Positions 1 through 8,655 are shown, counted from the stretch's first letter. The stretch: DNA of 64,000 nucleotides from Clostridiales bacterium (GCA_017962145.1 JAGCVX010000017.1:1-64000); one strand, 5' to 3'. Notes: generated by a model not told the origin, from the letters alone. Numbers and translations: made by a program.

Positions 1-1
1 T

Positions 2-124
2 GAGTGTCTTCTTCCATTCCTGAACACCCCGGATATTTGGGATGCTGTATTTGGAACCGCCGGAACAGCTGTTGCATATATTTACCTTGTAATGCTTAAA
101 AGGAACGGCTTGATTGCCAAGTAG
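2..124 (+). CDS. VanZ-like membrane protein, C-terminal fragment (5' end outside window)
   Basis: An open frame runs in from the left edge and ends at TAG 122-124, giving about 40 residues. The visible part starts ECLLPFLNTPDIWDA and continues into a hydrophobic helix with a basic end. VanZ-family proteins end with an acidic/hydrophobic segment followed by a last transmembrane helix, which this resembles. Only the tail is visible, so the family call is tentative and nothing can be said about function or start. Confidence 0.4.
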   Translation, partial: ECLLPFLNTPDIWDAVFGTAGTAVAYIYLVMLKRNGLIAK

Positions 125-200
125 AAAAATACCTGTTTGTCAGGATGATGTGATGGTAAGTTATATCATCAGTATATCGTTTGAAGGAAAGTTCAGAAGA

Positions 201-608
201 ATGTGTGATATGGACAGAATGATTGAAATTGTTACACCTAACTTCAAACTTGAATTATGTCCGAAGGTTTATGAAGGAGCTTCACTATACAACGTGATTT
301 TGCATGTAAATGCAGTAAGTAATAGTTTCTCTGTAACTACCGAAATAGATACAGGAACCCTTCAATTCGATGAGTTTAAAAAGCAGCTGATAAGAATATA
401 TAACAGGTTATCCGGAACTGCGGAATTGCTTGGTAATGATCATCAGAAAATCGTATTTGAGGCAACTAAAACCGGTCATATAAAGATAGCCGGAAGTTTG
501 GGCAGGTTTCTTCGAGAAGAAGACTATAAGCTGAGTTTTGAAGTTGAAGTAGATCAGACGGACTTAAGCAGAGCTATGAAAGATTTGCCCCTCTATAAGA
601 AAGGATAG
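201..608 (+). CDS. Hypothetical protein, WapI/DUF6228-like immunity-type fold possible
   Basis: A protein of about 135 residues. It has alternating beta-strand-like segments, a central stretch about 'FKKQLIRIYNRLSGTAELLG' and an ending containing 'VEVDQTDL', a pattern I associate with the small WapI/DUF6228 family. Some members of that family are thought to be immunity proteins; the function here is unknown. The frame is open from a TTG at 114 that overlaps the upstream gene. ATGs at 153, 201 and 219 are alternatives; 201 has AAGGAA upstream and gives a typical family start. It sits 3 bases before the next gene, so the two are probably cotranscribed. Confidence 0.5.
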   Translation: MCDMDRMIEIVTPNFKLELCPKVYEGASLYNVILHVNAVSNSFSVTTEIDTGTLQFDEFKKQLIRIYNRLSGTAELLGNDHQKIVFEATKTGHIKIAGSLGRFLREEDYKLSFEVEVDQTDLSRAMKDLPLYKKG

Positions 609-611
609 CCC

Positions 612-1079
612 ATGAGTTTGAGATATAAAGAACGTAGATTATGTTTCAGCGAGTCGGATTTCGAGCATAAGGTCACCGACATTCGTCTGTATTCTACTGA
701 TGATGAACGGATCTACTTGGAATTCAAACCCGTTTTCATGCCTTCCGAAGATGGGAAAGATCTGCAATGGGAGGATTGGAACTATTATGACAGCATCTGT
801 TTCTATAAGACTGACTATGAAAAACTTCTACTCCCGGCGATCACACCGGTGTTTCCCGTGATCGATCCGGATCCAAAAGGATTTGGCGTTCAGGAAACCC
901 TTGACCTGACAACGATCAATTTCTTCGGAAAAGAAGACTGGCAGAAACTGATAGACAATCTGTCCGGATGCAGGGAAAAAGCGGATAACGACGAAGCCGA
1001 GTTCTATCGTGTGGTGATCGGTTTTCTAAACGAGTTCATGACGGCTAGTGACTGGTTCTGTATCGAAGGCAACTTGTAA
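612..1079 (+). CDS. Hypothetical acidic protein, 155 aa
   Basis: Not recognised. The protein is soluble and acidic, rich in aromatic residues (WEDWNYYD, SDWFC), with no signal peptide or membrane segment. It starts 3 bases after the preceding gene and is followed by an intrinsic terminator, so the two form a small transcription unit. A partner in an immunity or phage-defence-like pair is possible but not shown. Confidence 0.6.
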   Translation: MSLRYKERRLCFSESDFEHKVTDIRLYSTDDERIYLEFKPVFMPSEDGKDLQWEDWNYYDSICFYKTDYEKLLLPAITPVFPVIDPDPKGFGVQETLDLTTINFFGKEDWQKLIDNLSGCREKADNDEAEFYRVVIGFLNEFMTASDWFCIEGNL

Positions 1080-1125
1080 ACGCTCATATGCTTTCTTGTT
1101 TTCTTTTATCACTACACAGTAAAAG

Positions 1126-1160
1126 AATCCCGAAAGTCTGAATAGGCCTTCGGGATTTTT
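1126..1160 (+). terminator. Rho-independent terminator
   Basis: Arms AATCCCGAAAG and CCTTCGGGATT (one mismatch-tolerant end) form a GC-rich hairpin, followed directly by a run of T. It closes the two-gene unit that ends at 1079. Confidence 0.8.
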
Positions 1161-1271
1161 CTATTTCAAAAATGTTTGGAGCACAGCAGTATAAAAATAC
1201 CCACCAAAACATGATTCCGAAGTACAATATATGTTGAGAATGAAGAATCTGAGTTTTGGGAGGAAACATAC

Positions 1272-1757
1272 ATGATAGTTGTTGATGGCAAAGGAAATGA
1301 ACTTCTGGATATTATTGACGTCAATGAAGCTGATGCAGACAAGAAGTATGAGCCCATTAATCATTGCCTGGTTGTTGTGAAAATAGGTGATGATTATCTT
1401 CTTGGATGGAATAACTGGAGAAAAGACTGGGAGATATTTGGTGGCTGCAGGGAAGAAAATGAAAGTCTTAGGGAATGCATTACGAGAGAGTGTAAAGAAG
1501 AGCTGGGGCTTGATAATGTAGACTTCGAGTTTTTAGGACTCATGCATTACAAAATGGCTCCCGGATATTTCAATCCGGAATGGCATGAAGAGTATGGCGG
1601 ACTTTATGGTATCACCTTGGCGGAAGAATATCTGCCAATGATCGAAGAACACAGAAAAGATAAGGAAGAAATCGAAAAACTCGCCTTCTATCGTGAGGTT
1701 AAAGACAAAGAAGTAATCGCTGTAATCGATGAGAAGCTGTTGGAATATTGGAAGTGA
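1272..1757 (+). CDS. NUDIX hydrolase
   Basis: Protein of 161 residues carrying a complete Nudix box: G-G-C-R-E-E-N-E ... R-E-C-K-E-E-L-G-L at about residues 57-79, matching GX5EX7REUXEEXGU. The glutamates bind the metal that activates water for pyrophosphate hydrolysis of nucleotide-type substrates. An excellent GGGAGGAAAC ribosome binding site precedes ATG 1272. The Nudix substrate cannot be read from the sequence. It stands alone between a terminator and the LysR gene. Confidence 0.85.
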   Translation: MIVVDGKGNELLDIIDVNEADADKKYEPINHCLVVVKIGDDYLLGWNNWRKDWEIFGGCREENESLRECITRECKEELGLDNVDFEFLGLMHYKMAPGYFNPEWHEEYGGLYGITLAEEYLPMIEEHRKDKEEIEKLAFYREVKDKEVIAVIDEKLLEYWK

Positions 1758-1768
1758 GACACGTATGA

Positions 1769-1873
1769 CATTCGATAACACAAATAGATGATACCTTCGA
1801 GATGATAGTTGATTCATTATACGTGGAAAGAATCGGAAGTAATGATGAATCAATTAAACTGTTTGATGTATAA
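1769..1873 (+). other. Possible short gene remnant
   Basis: Between the NUDIX gene and the LysR gene, one frame is open for about 34 codons without a convincing start. It encodes DDTFEMIVDSLYVERIGSND and a short tail before TAA. It reads like the C-terminus of a decayed protein, but it is too short to identify. The remaining bases to 1985 are AT-rich and probably contain the LysR promoter. Confidence 0.2.
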
Positions 1874-1985
1874 TTTCTTCAGTAGGTGATACATGAAATA
1901 TGATCGAGAACCGTTACGTTGAAATATCGACAAATGCAGATATTCCTATAAAATAGACATATCTATATATGTGAGGACCGGTACT

Positions 1986-2897
1986 ATGACACTCAACCAG
2001 TTGAAATATGTGATTGCGCTTTCGGAGGAGAATTCGATCAACGAAGCGGCAAAGAAACTCTTTATATCGCAGCCGGCGCTGACTTCGGCGCTCAAATCCC
2101 TCGAGGAAGAAATCGGTTTTGATATCTTTCTTCGTACGAAGAGCGGGATCTCGCTGACGGTAAAGGGAAGCGAATTCCTGGGGTACGCGAAGTCGGTCAT
2201 CGAGCAGTACGATATCCTCGATGCGAAATATATATCCGGTACCAGTGCCAAGCATACTTTCCACGTATCCATGCAGCACTACACTTTTGCGGTCAATGCT
2301 TTTGTCGAGGTGATCAAGCAGTATGGCATGGACAAGTTCGAGTTCGAGATACACGAGACGAAGACACATGAGGTGATCGAGAACGTCAAGAACCAGAAAA
2401 GTGAGATCGGTGTGCTCTATCTGAATGACTTTAACCGAAGTGTGCTGACCAAGATCTTCAGCGAAGCCAATCTGGAGTTCACGCCGCTATTTGACTGTGG
2501 CATCTACGCGTATATGAGCAAGAGCAATCCACTTTCCAAGAAAAAGCTGATCACCATGAAGGATCTGGACGAGTATCCGTGTCTGGTCTTTGCGCAGGGA
2601 GATTACAATTCCTTCTACTATGCGGAAGAGGTCATGAGTACTTATGACTATAAGCAGATCGTACGGGCCAATGACCGTGCTACACTTCTGAATCTGATGG
2701 TGGGCATAAACGGCTATACTCTGTGTTCCGGTATTATCTGCGAAGACCTGAACGGATCCGATTACTGTGCCGTCAAGCTTAAGACAAAGGAGACGATGAC
2801 GATCGGGTATATTTCGAGGGAAAATGCTGTCCTGAGCGAGCTGGCGGAAAAGTATGTCGCCGAGCTTTCCAAGTACAAGGAGAATGTACTGGAGTAA
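1986..2897 (+). CDS. LysR-family transcriptional regulator (sulfur regulon candidate), paralogue 1
   Basis: 303 residues: N-terminal winged helix-turn-helix (residues 1-60, 'NEAAKKLFISQPALTSALKSLEEEIG') followed by a type-2 periplasmic-binding-like effector domain. It is clearly paralogous to the protein at 6456; both share the segment SMQHY-x-FAV-x-AF-x-EV. GTG 1971 is open in frame, but ATG 1986, preceded by GTGAGGAC, gives the normal LysR start. It lies just upstream of, and codirectional with, a transsulfuration operon whose promoter carries a T-N11-A LysR site. It is therefore a likely regulator of the four matching promoters here. Effector unknown; O-acetylserine or a sulfur metabolite is a guess from CysB/CmbR relatives. 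Confidence 0.9.
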   Translation: MTLNQLKYVIALSEENSINEAAKKLFISQPALTSALKSLEEEIGFDIFLRTKSGISLTVKGSEFLGYAKSVIEQYDILDAKYISGTSAKHTFHVSMQHYTFAVNAFVEVIKQYGMDKFEFEIHETKTHEVIENVKNQKSEIGVLYLNDFNRSVLTKIFSEANLEFTPLFDCGIYAYMSKSNPLSKKKLITMKDLDEYPCLVFAQGDYNSFYYAEEVMSTYDYKQIVRANDRATLLNLMVGINGYTLCSGIICEDLNGSDYCAVKLKTKETMTIGYISRENAVLSELAEKYVAELSKYKENVLE

Positions 2898-2925
2898 AAT
2901 TCGGAACCGATTACGAATCATAAGA

Positions 2926-2960
2926 TGCCGGAAGCATACCTGAGATGCTCCGGCTTTTTT
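2926..2960 (+). terminator. Rho-independent terminator of lysR paralogue 1
   Basis: Arms GCCGGAAGCAT and ATGCTCCGGC enclose a short loop and are followed by six T. The operator of the next promoter begins directly after the T-run, so transcription of the regulator is separated from the operon. Confidence 0.85.
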
Positions 2961-2961
2961 G

Positions 2962-3030
2962 TTATAACCTTTTCTTATAGATGATGATACAAAATCGCGA
3001 TTATTAAAAAAACTGTTCACATGTTATAGT
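2962..3030 (+). promoter_or_regulatory. LysR-type operator and promoter A (transsulfuration operon)
   Basis: T-N11-A site TAAC-N5-CTTA at 2965-2977, second block CGATTATT beginning at 2998 (21 bases after the first site) and -10 TATAGT at 3025-3030. The distance from site centre to -10 is 54 bases, the same as at 7415 and 23359. A 7-bp leader hairpin (ATCCGGC 3044-3050 with GCCGGAT 3063-3069) follows without a T-run. The spacing fits a LysR recognition site near -65 with an activation site near -35. Confidence 0.75.
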
Positions 3031-3095
3031 CCTATACAAAAGAATCCGGCGGGCTATCCGAGGCCGGATATGAGAAAAAAGACGGAGAAACACAT

Positions 3096-4250
3096 ATGGA
3101 CAGAGGAATAAATACCCGATGTTTACACTTAGAGGAAACAGAAGGGGAAACAACGAATTACGGTGCGCTGAGTTACCCGATCTATCAGACGGCGACGTAT
3201 GCCCATCCGGGTGTGGGTGCGAGTACGGGATATGACTACAGCCGCCTGCAGAATCCGACGCGTGAGCATCTCGAGAAGATCGTAGCCGGACTGGAATACG
3301 GAAAAGAAGCATTCGCACTTTCGTCCGGCATGGCCGCGATTACGCTGCTGTTCGAGCTTTTCGGGCCGGGAGACCATATCATCTCCGAGGCGGATCTCTA
3401 CGGAGGGAGTATCCGTCTCTTCGATAATGTGTCGAAAAAGAATGGGCTGGAGTTTTCTTTTCTGGATTGTGCGAAAGACGATATCGAAGCAGCCATTCGC
3501 CCGGATACAAAGGCGGTCTATATCGAGACACCGACGAATCCGATGATGAATGTCTCGGATATCGGGAAGATCGCGGAGATCTGTAAGAAGCACGGCCTGA
3601 TCCTTATCGTGGACAATACGTTTCTTTCGCCGTATTTCCAGAATCCGCTCAAGCTGGGTGCGGATATCGTGATCCACAGCGGTACGAAGTTTCTGGGCGG
3701 ACATAACGATACTCTGGCCGGGTTTATCGTCACGAGCAGAGAGGACATCATCGAGAGACTGCGATTCCTGATCAAGACGACCGGAGCGGGGCTGGCGCCG
3801 TTTGACAGCTGGCTTCTCCTTCGCGGCATCAAGACACTGGGGATCCGCATGGAAAAGGCGCAGAAGAATGCGCTCGCGCTTGCGGCCTGGCTGAAGGAGC
3901 AGAAAACCGTAAAGGATGTATTCTATCCTGGGCTTCCCGAGCATCCCGGGTATGAGATCAGTAAGAAGCAGTCGAGAGGTTTCGGCTCCATGATCACCTT
4001 TAATGTGGATACAAAGGAGCACGCGCTTCGGATCCTCGAAGAAGTGAAGATGATCAAATATGCGGAGAGCCTCGGTGGTACGGAGACGCTGATCACGTAT
4101 CCGACGACGCAAACACATGCCGATGTGCCGGAGGAGGTAAGACTTCGGAATGGAATCACACCGTGTACGCTCCGTCTGTCGACGGGAATCGAGGATGTGG
4201 AGGATCTGATCGCGGAGCTCTCTGAGGTATTTGCGAAATTGAAGGAGTGA
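3096..4250 (+). CDS. Cystathionine gamma-synthase/beta-lyase-family PLP enzyme
   Basis: 384 residues, the usual length for the Cys/Met-metabolism PLP family. The Schiff-base lysine is Lys198 in SGTKFLGGHND, with substrate/phosphate motifs SRLQNPTR (50-57) and SSGMAAI (76-82). The methionine-gamma-lyase hallmark Cys after LYG is Gly here (LYGGS), so a cystathionine lyase/synthase or O-acyl-homoserine sulfhydrylase activity is more likely than true methionine gamma-lyase. It is first in an operon with the MalY-type lyase, CysE and LysR 2. That setting suggests incorporation of sulfide or methanethiol, or interconversion of Cys and homocysteine. Confidence 0.9.
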   Translation: MDRGINTRCLHLEETEGETTNYGALSYPIYQTATYAHPGVGASTGYDYSRLQNPTREHLEKIVAGLEYGKEAFALSSGMAAITLLFELFGPGDHIISEADLYGGSIRLFDNVSKKNGLEFSFLDCAKDDIEAAIRPDTKAVYIETPTNPMMNVSDIGKIAEICKKHGLILIVDNTFLSPYFQNPLKLGADIVIHSGTKFLGGHNDTLAGFIVTSREDIIERLRFLIKTTGAGLAPFDSWLLLRGIKTLGIRMEKAQKNALALAAWLKEQKTVKDVFYPGLPEHPGYEISKKQSRGFGSMITFNVDTKEHALRILEEVKMIKYAESLGGTETLITYPTTQTHADVPEEVRLRNGITPCTLRLSTGIEDVEDLIAELSEVFAKLKE

Positions 4251-4255
4251 GAGAA

Positions 4256-5458
4256 ATGCCGGAAAGAAATCTGAATTTTGATGAAGTTATCGAGAGAAGA
4301 CATACGGACAGCCTGAAGTACGATTTTGCCGTGCGAAGAGGTCTGCCGGAGGATGTGCTGCCGCTGTGGGTCGCGGATATGGACTTTAAGACCAGCTCCT
4401 ACGTGGAGGATGCAGTCATCGAGAGGACACATCACGCGATCTTCGGATATACCGAGACGGGTGCAGACCTTTCCAATGACAGATATTTTAACGCGGTGGC
4501 CGGATGGATGAAACGTCACCATGACTGGGATGTGGATATCAGGTGGCTCGTGAAGACCCCGGGCGTGGTTTTTGCTCTCGCGATGGCGGTCAAAGCATTT
4601 ACCCAGGAAGGGGATGCAGTCCTGATCCAGCAGCCGGTCTACTATCCGTTTTCCGAAGTCATCGTGGATAATAAACGTGTCATTGTAAGTAACGACCTGA
4701 TCCTGGGAGAAGACAACCGTTACCATATTGATTTTGAAGACTTCGAGAAGAAGATCGTAGAAAACGATATCAAGCTCTTCTTCCTCTGCAATCCGCAGAA
4801 TCCGACCGGTCGTGTCTTTACGAAGGAGGAACTTGCGAAGCTGGGCGACATCTGCCTGAAACACGGAGTTCTGGTCGTTTCCGATGAGATCCATAACGAT
4901 TTCGCACTCTACGGCGAGCATACGGTCTTTGCCAAGGTGAAGGAAGAATTTGCCGATAACTGCATCATCTGCACATCAGCCAGCAAGACCTTTAATCTGG
5001 CGAGTATGCTGATGAGTAATATCTTTATCCCGAACCAGAAGATCCGTCGGGCGTTCCGTAAGCAGGTCGATGCGGCCGGGATCAGCCAGCTGTCTGCACT
5101 GGGTATCGTCGCGACGGAAACGGCGTACGAGAAAGGTGAGGAATGGTACGAGAATGTGGTATCGTATATTAAGGAGAACATCGCATTCGTGAAGCAATAT
5201 GCGAAGGAGAATCTTCCCGGTGTCACCGTGATCGACGGCGAGGGAACGTTCCTTCCGTGGCTGGATTTTCGGGGGACAGGTCTTTCCCCGGAGGAGATCG
5301 ACAGAAGGATCGTGCACGAAGCCAGGCTCTGGCTCGACAGCGGCAGGATCTTCGGCAAGGCGGGCGCGGGTTTCCAGCGGATCAACGTGGCTACGCCCAG
5401 AAGTATCTTAGAGGAGTGTCTGCGTCGTATCCGTGTATACGTCGTAGAGCAGAACTAA
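4256..5458 (+). CDS. MalY/PatB-type aminotransferase-fold C-S lyase
   Basis: 400 residues of fold-type I PLP enzyme. The lysine is Lys244 in SASKTFNLAS, a signature of the MalY/PatB cystathionine beta-lyase branch; NPQNPTGRV (179-187) and the SDEIHND segment are also present. The family cleaves C-S bonds of cystathionine and other cysteine thioethers to thiol, pyruvate and ammonia. GTG 4247 overlaps the previous stop, but ATG 4256 has AAGGAG at the right distance. Placement between a CGS-like enzyme and CysE fits release of sulfur from thioether amino acids. Confidence 0.9.
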   Translation: MPERNLNFDEVIERRHTDSLKYDFAVRRGLPEDVLPLWVADMDFKTSSYVEDAVIERTHHAIFGYTETGADLSNDRYFNAVAGWMKRHHDWDVDIRWLVKTPGVVFALAMAVKAFTQEGDAVLIQQPVYYPFSEVIVDNKRVIVSNDLILGEDNRYHIDFEDFEKKIVENDIKLFFLCNPQNPTGRVFTKEELAKLGDICLKHGVLVVSDEIHNDFALYGEHTVFAKVKEEFADNCIICTSASKTFNLASMLMSNIFIPNQKIRRAFRKQVDAAGISQLSALGIVATETAYEKGEEWYENVVSYIKENIAFVKQYAKENLPGVTVIDGEGTFLPWLDFRGTGLSPEEIDRRIVHEARLWLDSGRIFGKAGAGFQRINVATPRSILEECLRRIRVYVVEQN

Positions 5459-5476
5459 GATGTAAGGAGTGTTTAC

Positions 5477-6418
5477 ATGGGACAGTATATTGATCCGAAG
5501 ATCGGACAGGTCGTGGATCTGATCCTCAGTGACTATGAGGACGAAAGGACAGTCAACCGAATCGATATCCATAACCAGCCGGATAAGGCGGCAGTCATCG
5601 ATGTGGTGGAGAAGCTTCTGAAGATCCTGTACCCGGGCTTCTACAGCGATAAGATCTATAAGATCTACAGCCTGAAGAACAACATGTCCGCGACGATCGA
5701 AGATGTGATCTACCATCTGAAGAAGCAGATCGCGATCGTTTTGAAGTATAACGAGAATAACGAAGAAGCAGCGGAAGAGGAACTGGATGAGAAGGCCGGT
5801 GACATCACGCTGGCATTCATGAAGAAGATTCCGGAGATACGGGCGGTACTGGAGACCGATATCGATGCGGCCTTCGAGGGAGACCCGGCCGCGAAGAGCA
5901 AGGCAGAGATCATCTTCTCTTATCCGGGGCTTTATGCGATCTCGGTCTATCGTGTGGCGCACGAACTGGAGGTCCTTCATGTTCCGATGATCCCCCGTAT
6001 GATGACCGAGCATGCGCACAGCATCACGGGTATCGACATCCATCCGGGAGCGCAGATCGGGAAGTATTTCTTTATCGATCATGGTACCGGTATCGTGATC
6101 GGCGAGACGACGATCATCGGAGAACACGTCAAGATCTATCAGGGCGTGACACTGGGCGGTCTGTCGACAAGAGGAGGCCAGAAACTCAGTGGTGTCAAGC
6201 GTCATCCGACGATCGGTAACAATGTTACGATCTACTCCGGTGCTTCGATCCTGGGCGGGGAAACAGTCATCGGCGACGATGTCACGGTCGGTGGTAATAC
6301 TTTCCTGGTTAATTCCGTAGATGGCGGCACGCTGGTCAGTGCCAAAAAACAGGAACTGAAATATTCGAACAAACGGGCGCACAAGAAGCCTTCCGATAAA
6401 GACAAGACGGGGAAATAA
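5477..6418 (+). CDS. cysE: Serine O-acetyltransferase (EpsC/CysE type)
   Basis: 313 residues. Helical N-terminal domain (1-150), then a left-handed parallel beta-helix of hexapeptide repeats (about 184-285) and a charged tail. Catalytic Asp and His correspond to D187 (IDIHPGAQIG) and H202 (FIDHGTG). It acetylates serine with acetyl-CoA to O-acetylserine, the substrate of the CysK encoded at 13020 and often the inducer of sulfur LysR regulators. The N-terminal domain is of the long EpsC type common in anaerobes. It lies 18 bases after the lyase gene in the same operon. Confidence 0.93.
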   Translation: MGQYIDPKIGQVVDLILSDYEDERTVNRIDIHNQPDKAAVIDVVEKLLKILYPGFYSDKIYKIYSLKNNMSATIEDVIYHLKKQIAIVLKYNENNEEAAEEELDEKAGDITLAFMKKIPEIRAVLETDIDAAFEGDPAAKSKAEIIFSYPGLYAISVYRVAHELEVLHVPMIPRMMTEHAHSITGIDIHPGAQIGKYFFIDHGTGIVIGETTIIGEHVKIYQGVTLGGLSTRGGQKLSGVKRHPTIGNNVTIYSGASILGGETVIGDDVTVGGNTFLVNSVDGGTLVSAKKQELKYSNKRAHKKPSDKDKTGK

Positions 6419-6455
6419 GAAGAGCAGCACGCAGACGAAACAGGAGGATACACGT

Positions 6456-7358
6456 ATGACGATTCTGCAGTTGAAATATGTAATCGCGATCGCAAACTCG
6501 AAGTCTTTCCGTGAGGCGGCGAGCCGCCTGTTCGTGTCACAGCCGGCACTTTCGTCGACGATACGGGAACTGGAAGAGGAGATTGGGATCCAGCTCTTTG
6601 AGCGGACGAATAAAGGCATCCGTCTGACGGAACCCGGAAAAGAATTTCTGGTCTATGCCAAAGAAGCGGTCAGTCAGTATGAACTGATCGAGGACCGCTA
6701 TCTCGATAAGGATCTCGAAAAGAAACACTTCAGCGTCTCGATGCAGCACTATGTCTTTGCGGTGCATGCTTTTATCGAAGTCATGAAAGAATTTGATGAA
6801 GGAAAGTATACCTTCGCCGTGCATGAGACCCGTACGGACGAAGTTCTGAATAACGTCAGAAGCCTCGACAGTGAGGTCGGTGTGATCTCGTATTCGCGGA
6901 CTTCCGAGAAGGTCATGAAGAAGCTCTTCCGTGAATTCCAGCTGGAGTTTTTCCCCTTGATCACGAGGGAGACATTCGTGTATGTCTGGAAGGATCATCC
7001 GCTTTCTAAGAAGAAGGAACTGTCGCTTAAGGAACTGACGGAATATCCGTGTATCTCCTTTGATCAGAGCAGTGAGAATGACTTCTATCTGACGGAGGAG
7101 GCGCTCGGTGATTACGATTTCGACAAACTCATCAAGACCAATGACCGTGCGACATCTGCGGAGCTGATGGCGGCGATGAACGGGTATTCCATCGGCACGG
7201 GTATCATGACCGAGAGCCTCGCAATCAAGAAAGACTTCGTCACGATCAAGCTTAAAGAAGAAGATCCGCTGACGATCGGGTATATCGTGCGCGCAAATCA
7301 CAAACTCAGTGAGATCGGACAGAGATATGTCGATGAACTTCTGAAGTACAAGGAGTGA
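6456..7358 (+). CDS. LysR-family transcriptional regulator, paralogue 2
   Basis: 300 residues with N-terminal HTH (SFREAASRLFVSQPALSSTIRELEEEIG) and an effector domain like that of the protein at 1986, including the shared SMQHY-x-FAV segment. CAGGAGGATACACGT precedes the ATG. It is the last gene of the transsulfuration operon, so it probably autoregulates, and the next operon's operator starts about 45 bases after its stop. Which paralogue binds which of the four T-N11-A sites cannot be decided from sequence. Confidence 0.9.
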   Translation: MTILQLKYVIAIANSKSFREAASRLFVSQPALSSTIRELEEEIGIQLFERTNKGIRLTEPGKEFLVYAKEAVSQYELIEDRYLDKDLEKKHFSVSMQHYVFAVHAFIEVMKEFDEGKYTFAVHETRTDEVLNNVRSLDSEVGVISYSRTSEKVMKKLFREFQLEFFPLITRETFVYVWKDHPLSKKKELSLKELTEYPCISFDQSSENDFYLTEEALGDYDFDKLIKTNDRATSAELMAAMNGYSIGTGIMTESLAIKKDFVTIKLKEEDPLTIGYIVRANHKLSEIGQRYVDELLKYKE

Positions 7359-7404
7359 AAACTACGAAAAAGCCTGAAAACAGGGCATTTTAAGGAGCCC
7401 TCCC

Positions 7405-7474
7405 GCGATAACGCCAGGTTATCGCAAACGATAAAAGTTAAGCATTATTCAAGGTCGGTTTTCGATGGTATGAT
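7405..7474 (+). promoter_or_regulatory. LysR-type operator and promoter B (organosulfur importer operon)
   Basis: A perfect inverted repeat with arms GCGATAAC (7405-7412) and GTTATCGC (7418-7425) contains the T-N11-A core TAAC-N5-GTTA (7409-7421). The second block GCATTATTCAA starts at 7442 (21 bases on) and -10 TATGAT is at 7469-7474, 54 bases from the core centre. This is the most symmetrical of the four sites and so probably the strongest. Confidence 0.8.
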
Positions 7475-7495
7475 TTTGCCAAGCGATAAGAAATC

Positions 7496-7541
7496 GACCG
7501 TGACCCAAGAAAACCAGGGACAAGACGGTCTCTGGTTTTTT
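7496..7541 (+). terminator. Leader terminator/attenuator upstream of the importer operon
   Basis: A 9-bp hairpin (ACCAGGGAC / GTCTCTGGT, one G-U pair) followed by six T lies in the leader between promoter B and the first gene. Upstream, GACCGT (7497-7502) is complementary to ACGGTC (7525-7530). That pairing would break the terminator stem, so two alternative structures exist. No leader peptide with a useful ORF and no SAM-riboswitch or T-box core was seen. The element looks like a conditional terminator with an unknown ligand or protein. Confidence 0.6.
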
Positions 7542-7575
7542 ATTAGCATTACCGAAAAAGGGGAGGAATGAGATC

Positions 7576-8655
7576 ATGAAAAAACTTACGAAGAGAGTTT
7601 TGTCCGCGATGATGGTTGCGGCTTTGGGAATAACAGGTCTGACATCGTGTAGCAAGAAGAGCGAAGGTTCGAGTGTTGCCGGAGGTCAAAGCAGCGGAGA
7701 TGTGGATATCGTGATCGGAACGGCAAATGGATCGTTGTGTCTGGCTCCGCTTCACATCGCGATCGACAACGGATACTTTGAAGAAGAATTCAAGGCAGCC
7801 GGAGTAACGTGGAGAGTCGAAGAGATCGACCTGGGAAATATCTCGGAACTGGTTGCTTCCAACAAGATCGATGCTTCGACACAGCTGGCCGGGGCGATGA
7901 TCCCGCAGATCGATAACGGACTGGAGATCACGTTTACCGCAGGACTGCATACCGGATGTACGAAGTACTACACCAAGGAGGGATCGGGAATCGAATCCGT
8001 TGCGGATCTGAAGGGAAAGAAGATCGGTGTTCCGGGAATCGGAGATTCTTCCGTCATCGCGCTGAAGAGACTTCTTTACGATAACGGAATCGGTGTTACG
8101 ACAGAGAACCTGGAAGTCGAGTGGGTCGTATACGGACTGACGGATCTTCCGCTGGCACTGGAAAACGGTGCGGTCGATGTCGTTGCACTTCACGATCCGG
8201 TCGCATACAGTGCCGAACAGGAATACGGTTTTAAAAAGATCCTCGATCTGAGTACCGATGAAAAGTTCAAGAACGAATACTGCTGTATGGCATTTGTAAC
8301 GACCAAGCTTGCAAAAGAGAATCCGAAAGCCGCCGCAGCATATACCCGGGCCATGTTGAAGGCCAGTGCATTTGTACAGGCAAATCCGGAGGAAGCGGCC
8401 AAGATCCAGATCGAACATAATCAGTGCTCCGGAGATCCGGAAATCAATGCAGAGCTTCTTGCTTCGTATAACTACGGACCATCGGTCAGTATCGCGAAGG
8501 AAACGATTACGAACGCGGCCAGCGAACTGGTCCGTATCGGGGAACTGAAAGCAGACGATCCCTCGGTATTCGTCGACAAAGCATTCACCGCCTTTGACGG
8601 GGTGCCGGACTCGTTTAGGTACGAAAACGGAGAGTTTGTCGAGGTGAATCAGTAA
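7576..8655 (+). CDS. ssuA: ABC transporter substrate-binding lipoprotein (SsuA/NMT1 type)
   Basis: 359 residues. Signal peptide with lipobox L-T-S-C, Cys25 being the lipidated residue, then a Ser/Gly linker and the NMT1/SsuA-like binding fold (about 38-340; 'LAPLHIAIDNGYFEEEFKAAG', 'DLKGKKIGVPG'). Family members bind sulfonates, taurine, nitrate or pyrimidine precursors outside the membrane. With the permease and ATPase downstream and the sulfur-type operator upstream, an organosulfur ligand is inferred. GGGAGGA precedes the ATG. Symbol is by family; the substrate is not proven. Confidence 0.85.
   Translation: MKKLTKRVLSAMMVAALGITGLTSCSKKSEGSSVAGGQSSGDVDIVIGTANGSLCLAPLHIAIDNGYFEEEFKAAGVTWRVEEIDLGNISELVASNKIDASTQLAGAMIPQIDNGLEITFTAGLHTGCTKYYTKEGSGIESVADLKGKKIGVPGIGDSSVIALKRLLYDNGIGVTTENLEVEWVVYGLTDLPLALENGAVDVVALHDPVAYSAEQEYGFKKILDLSTDEKFKNEYCCMAFVTTKLAKENPKAAAAYTRAMLKASAFVQANPEEAAKIQIEHNQCSGDPEINAELLASYNYGPSVSIAKETITNAASELVRIGELKADDPSVFVDKAFTAFDGVPDSFRYENGEFVEVNQ

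Noticed and set aside
3044..3069. Leader hairpin after promoter A as a terminator
   Set aside because: The 7-bp stem is perfect but is followed by ATGAG and A residues, not T; it is probably only a leader structure.
3129..4118. Long antisense frames opposite the PLP, CysE, nitrogenase-like and GH43 genes
   Set aside because: They are low-complexity, Arg/Leu-rich mirror frames of strongly conserved genes, with no ribosome binding sites or family motifs.
7481..7575. SAM riboswitch or T-box in the leader of the importer operon
   Set aside because: The leader is only about 95 bases and shows neither the SAM aptamer helices nor a T-box sequence; only a terminator with one competing helix is visible.
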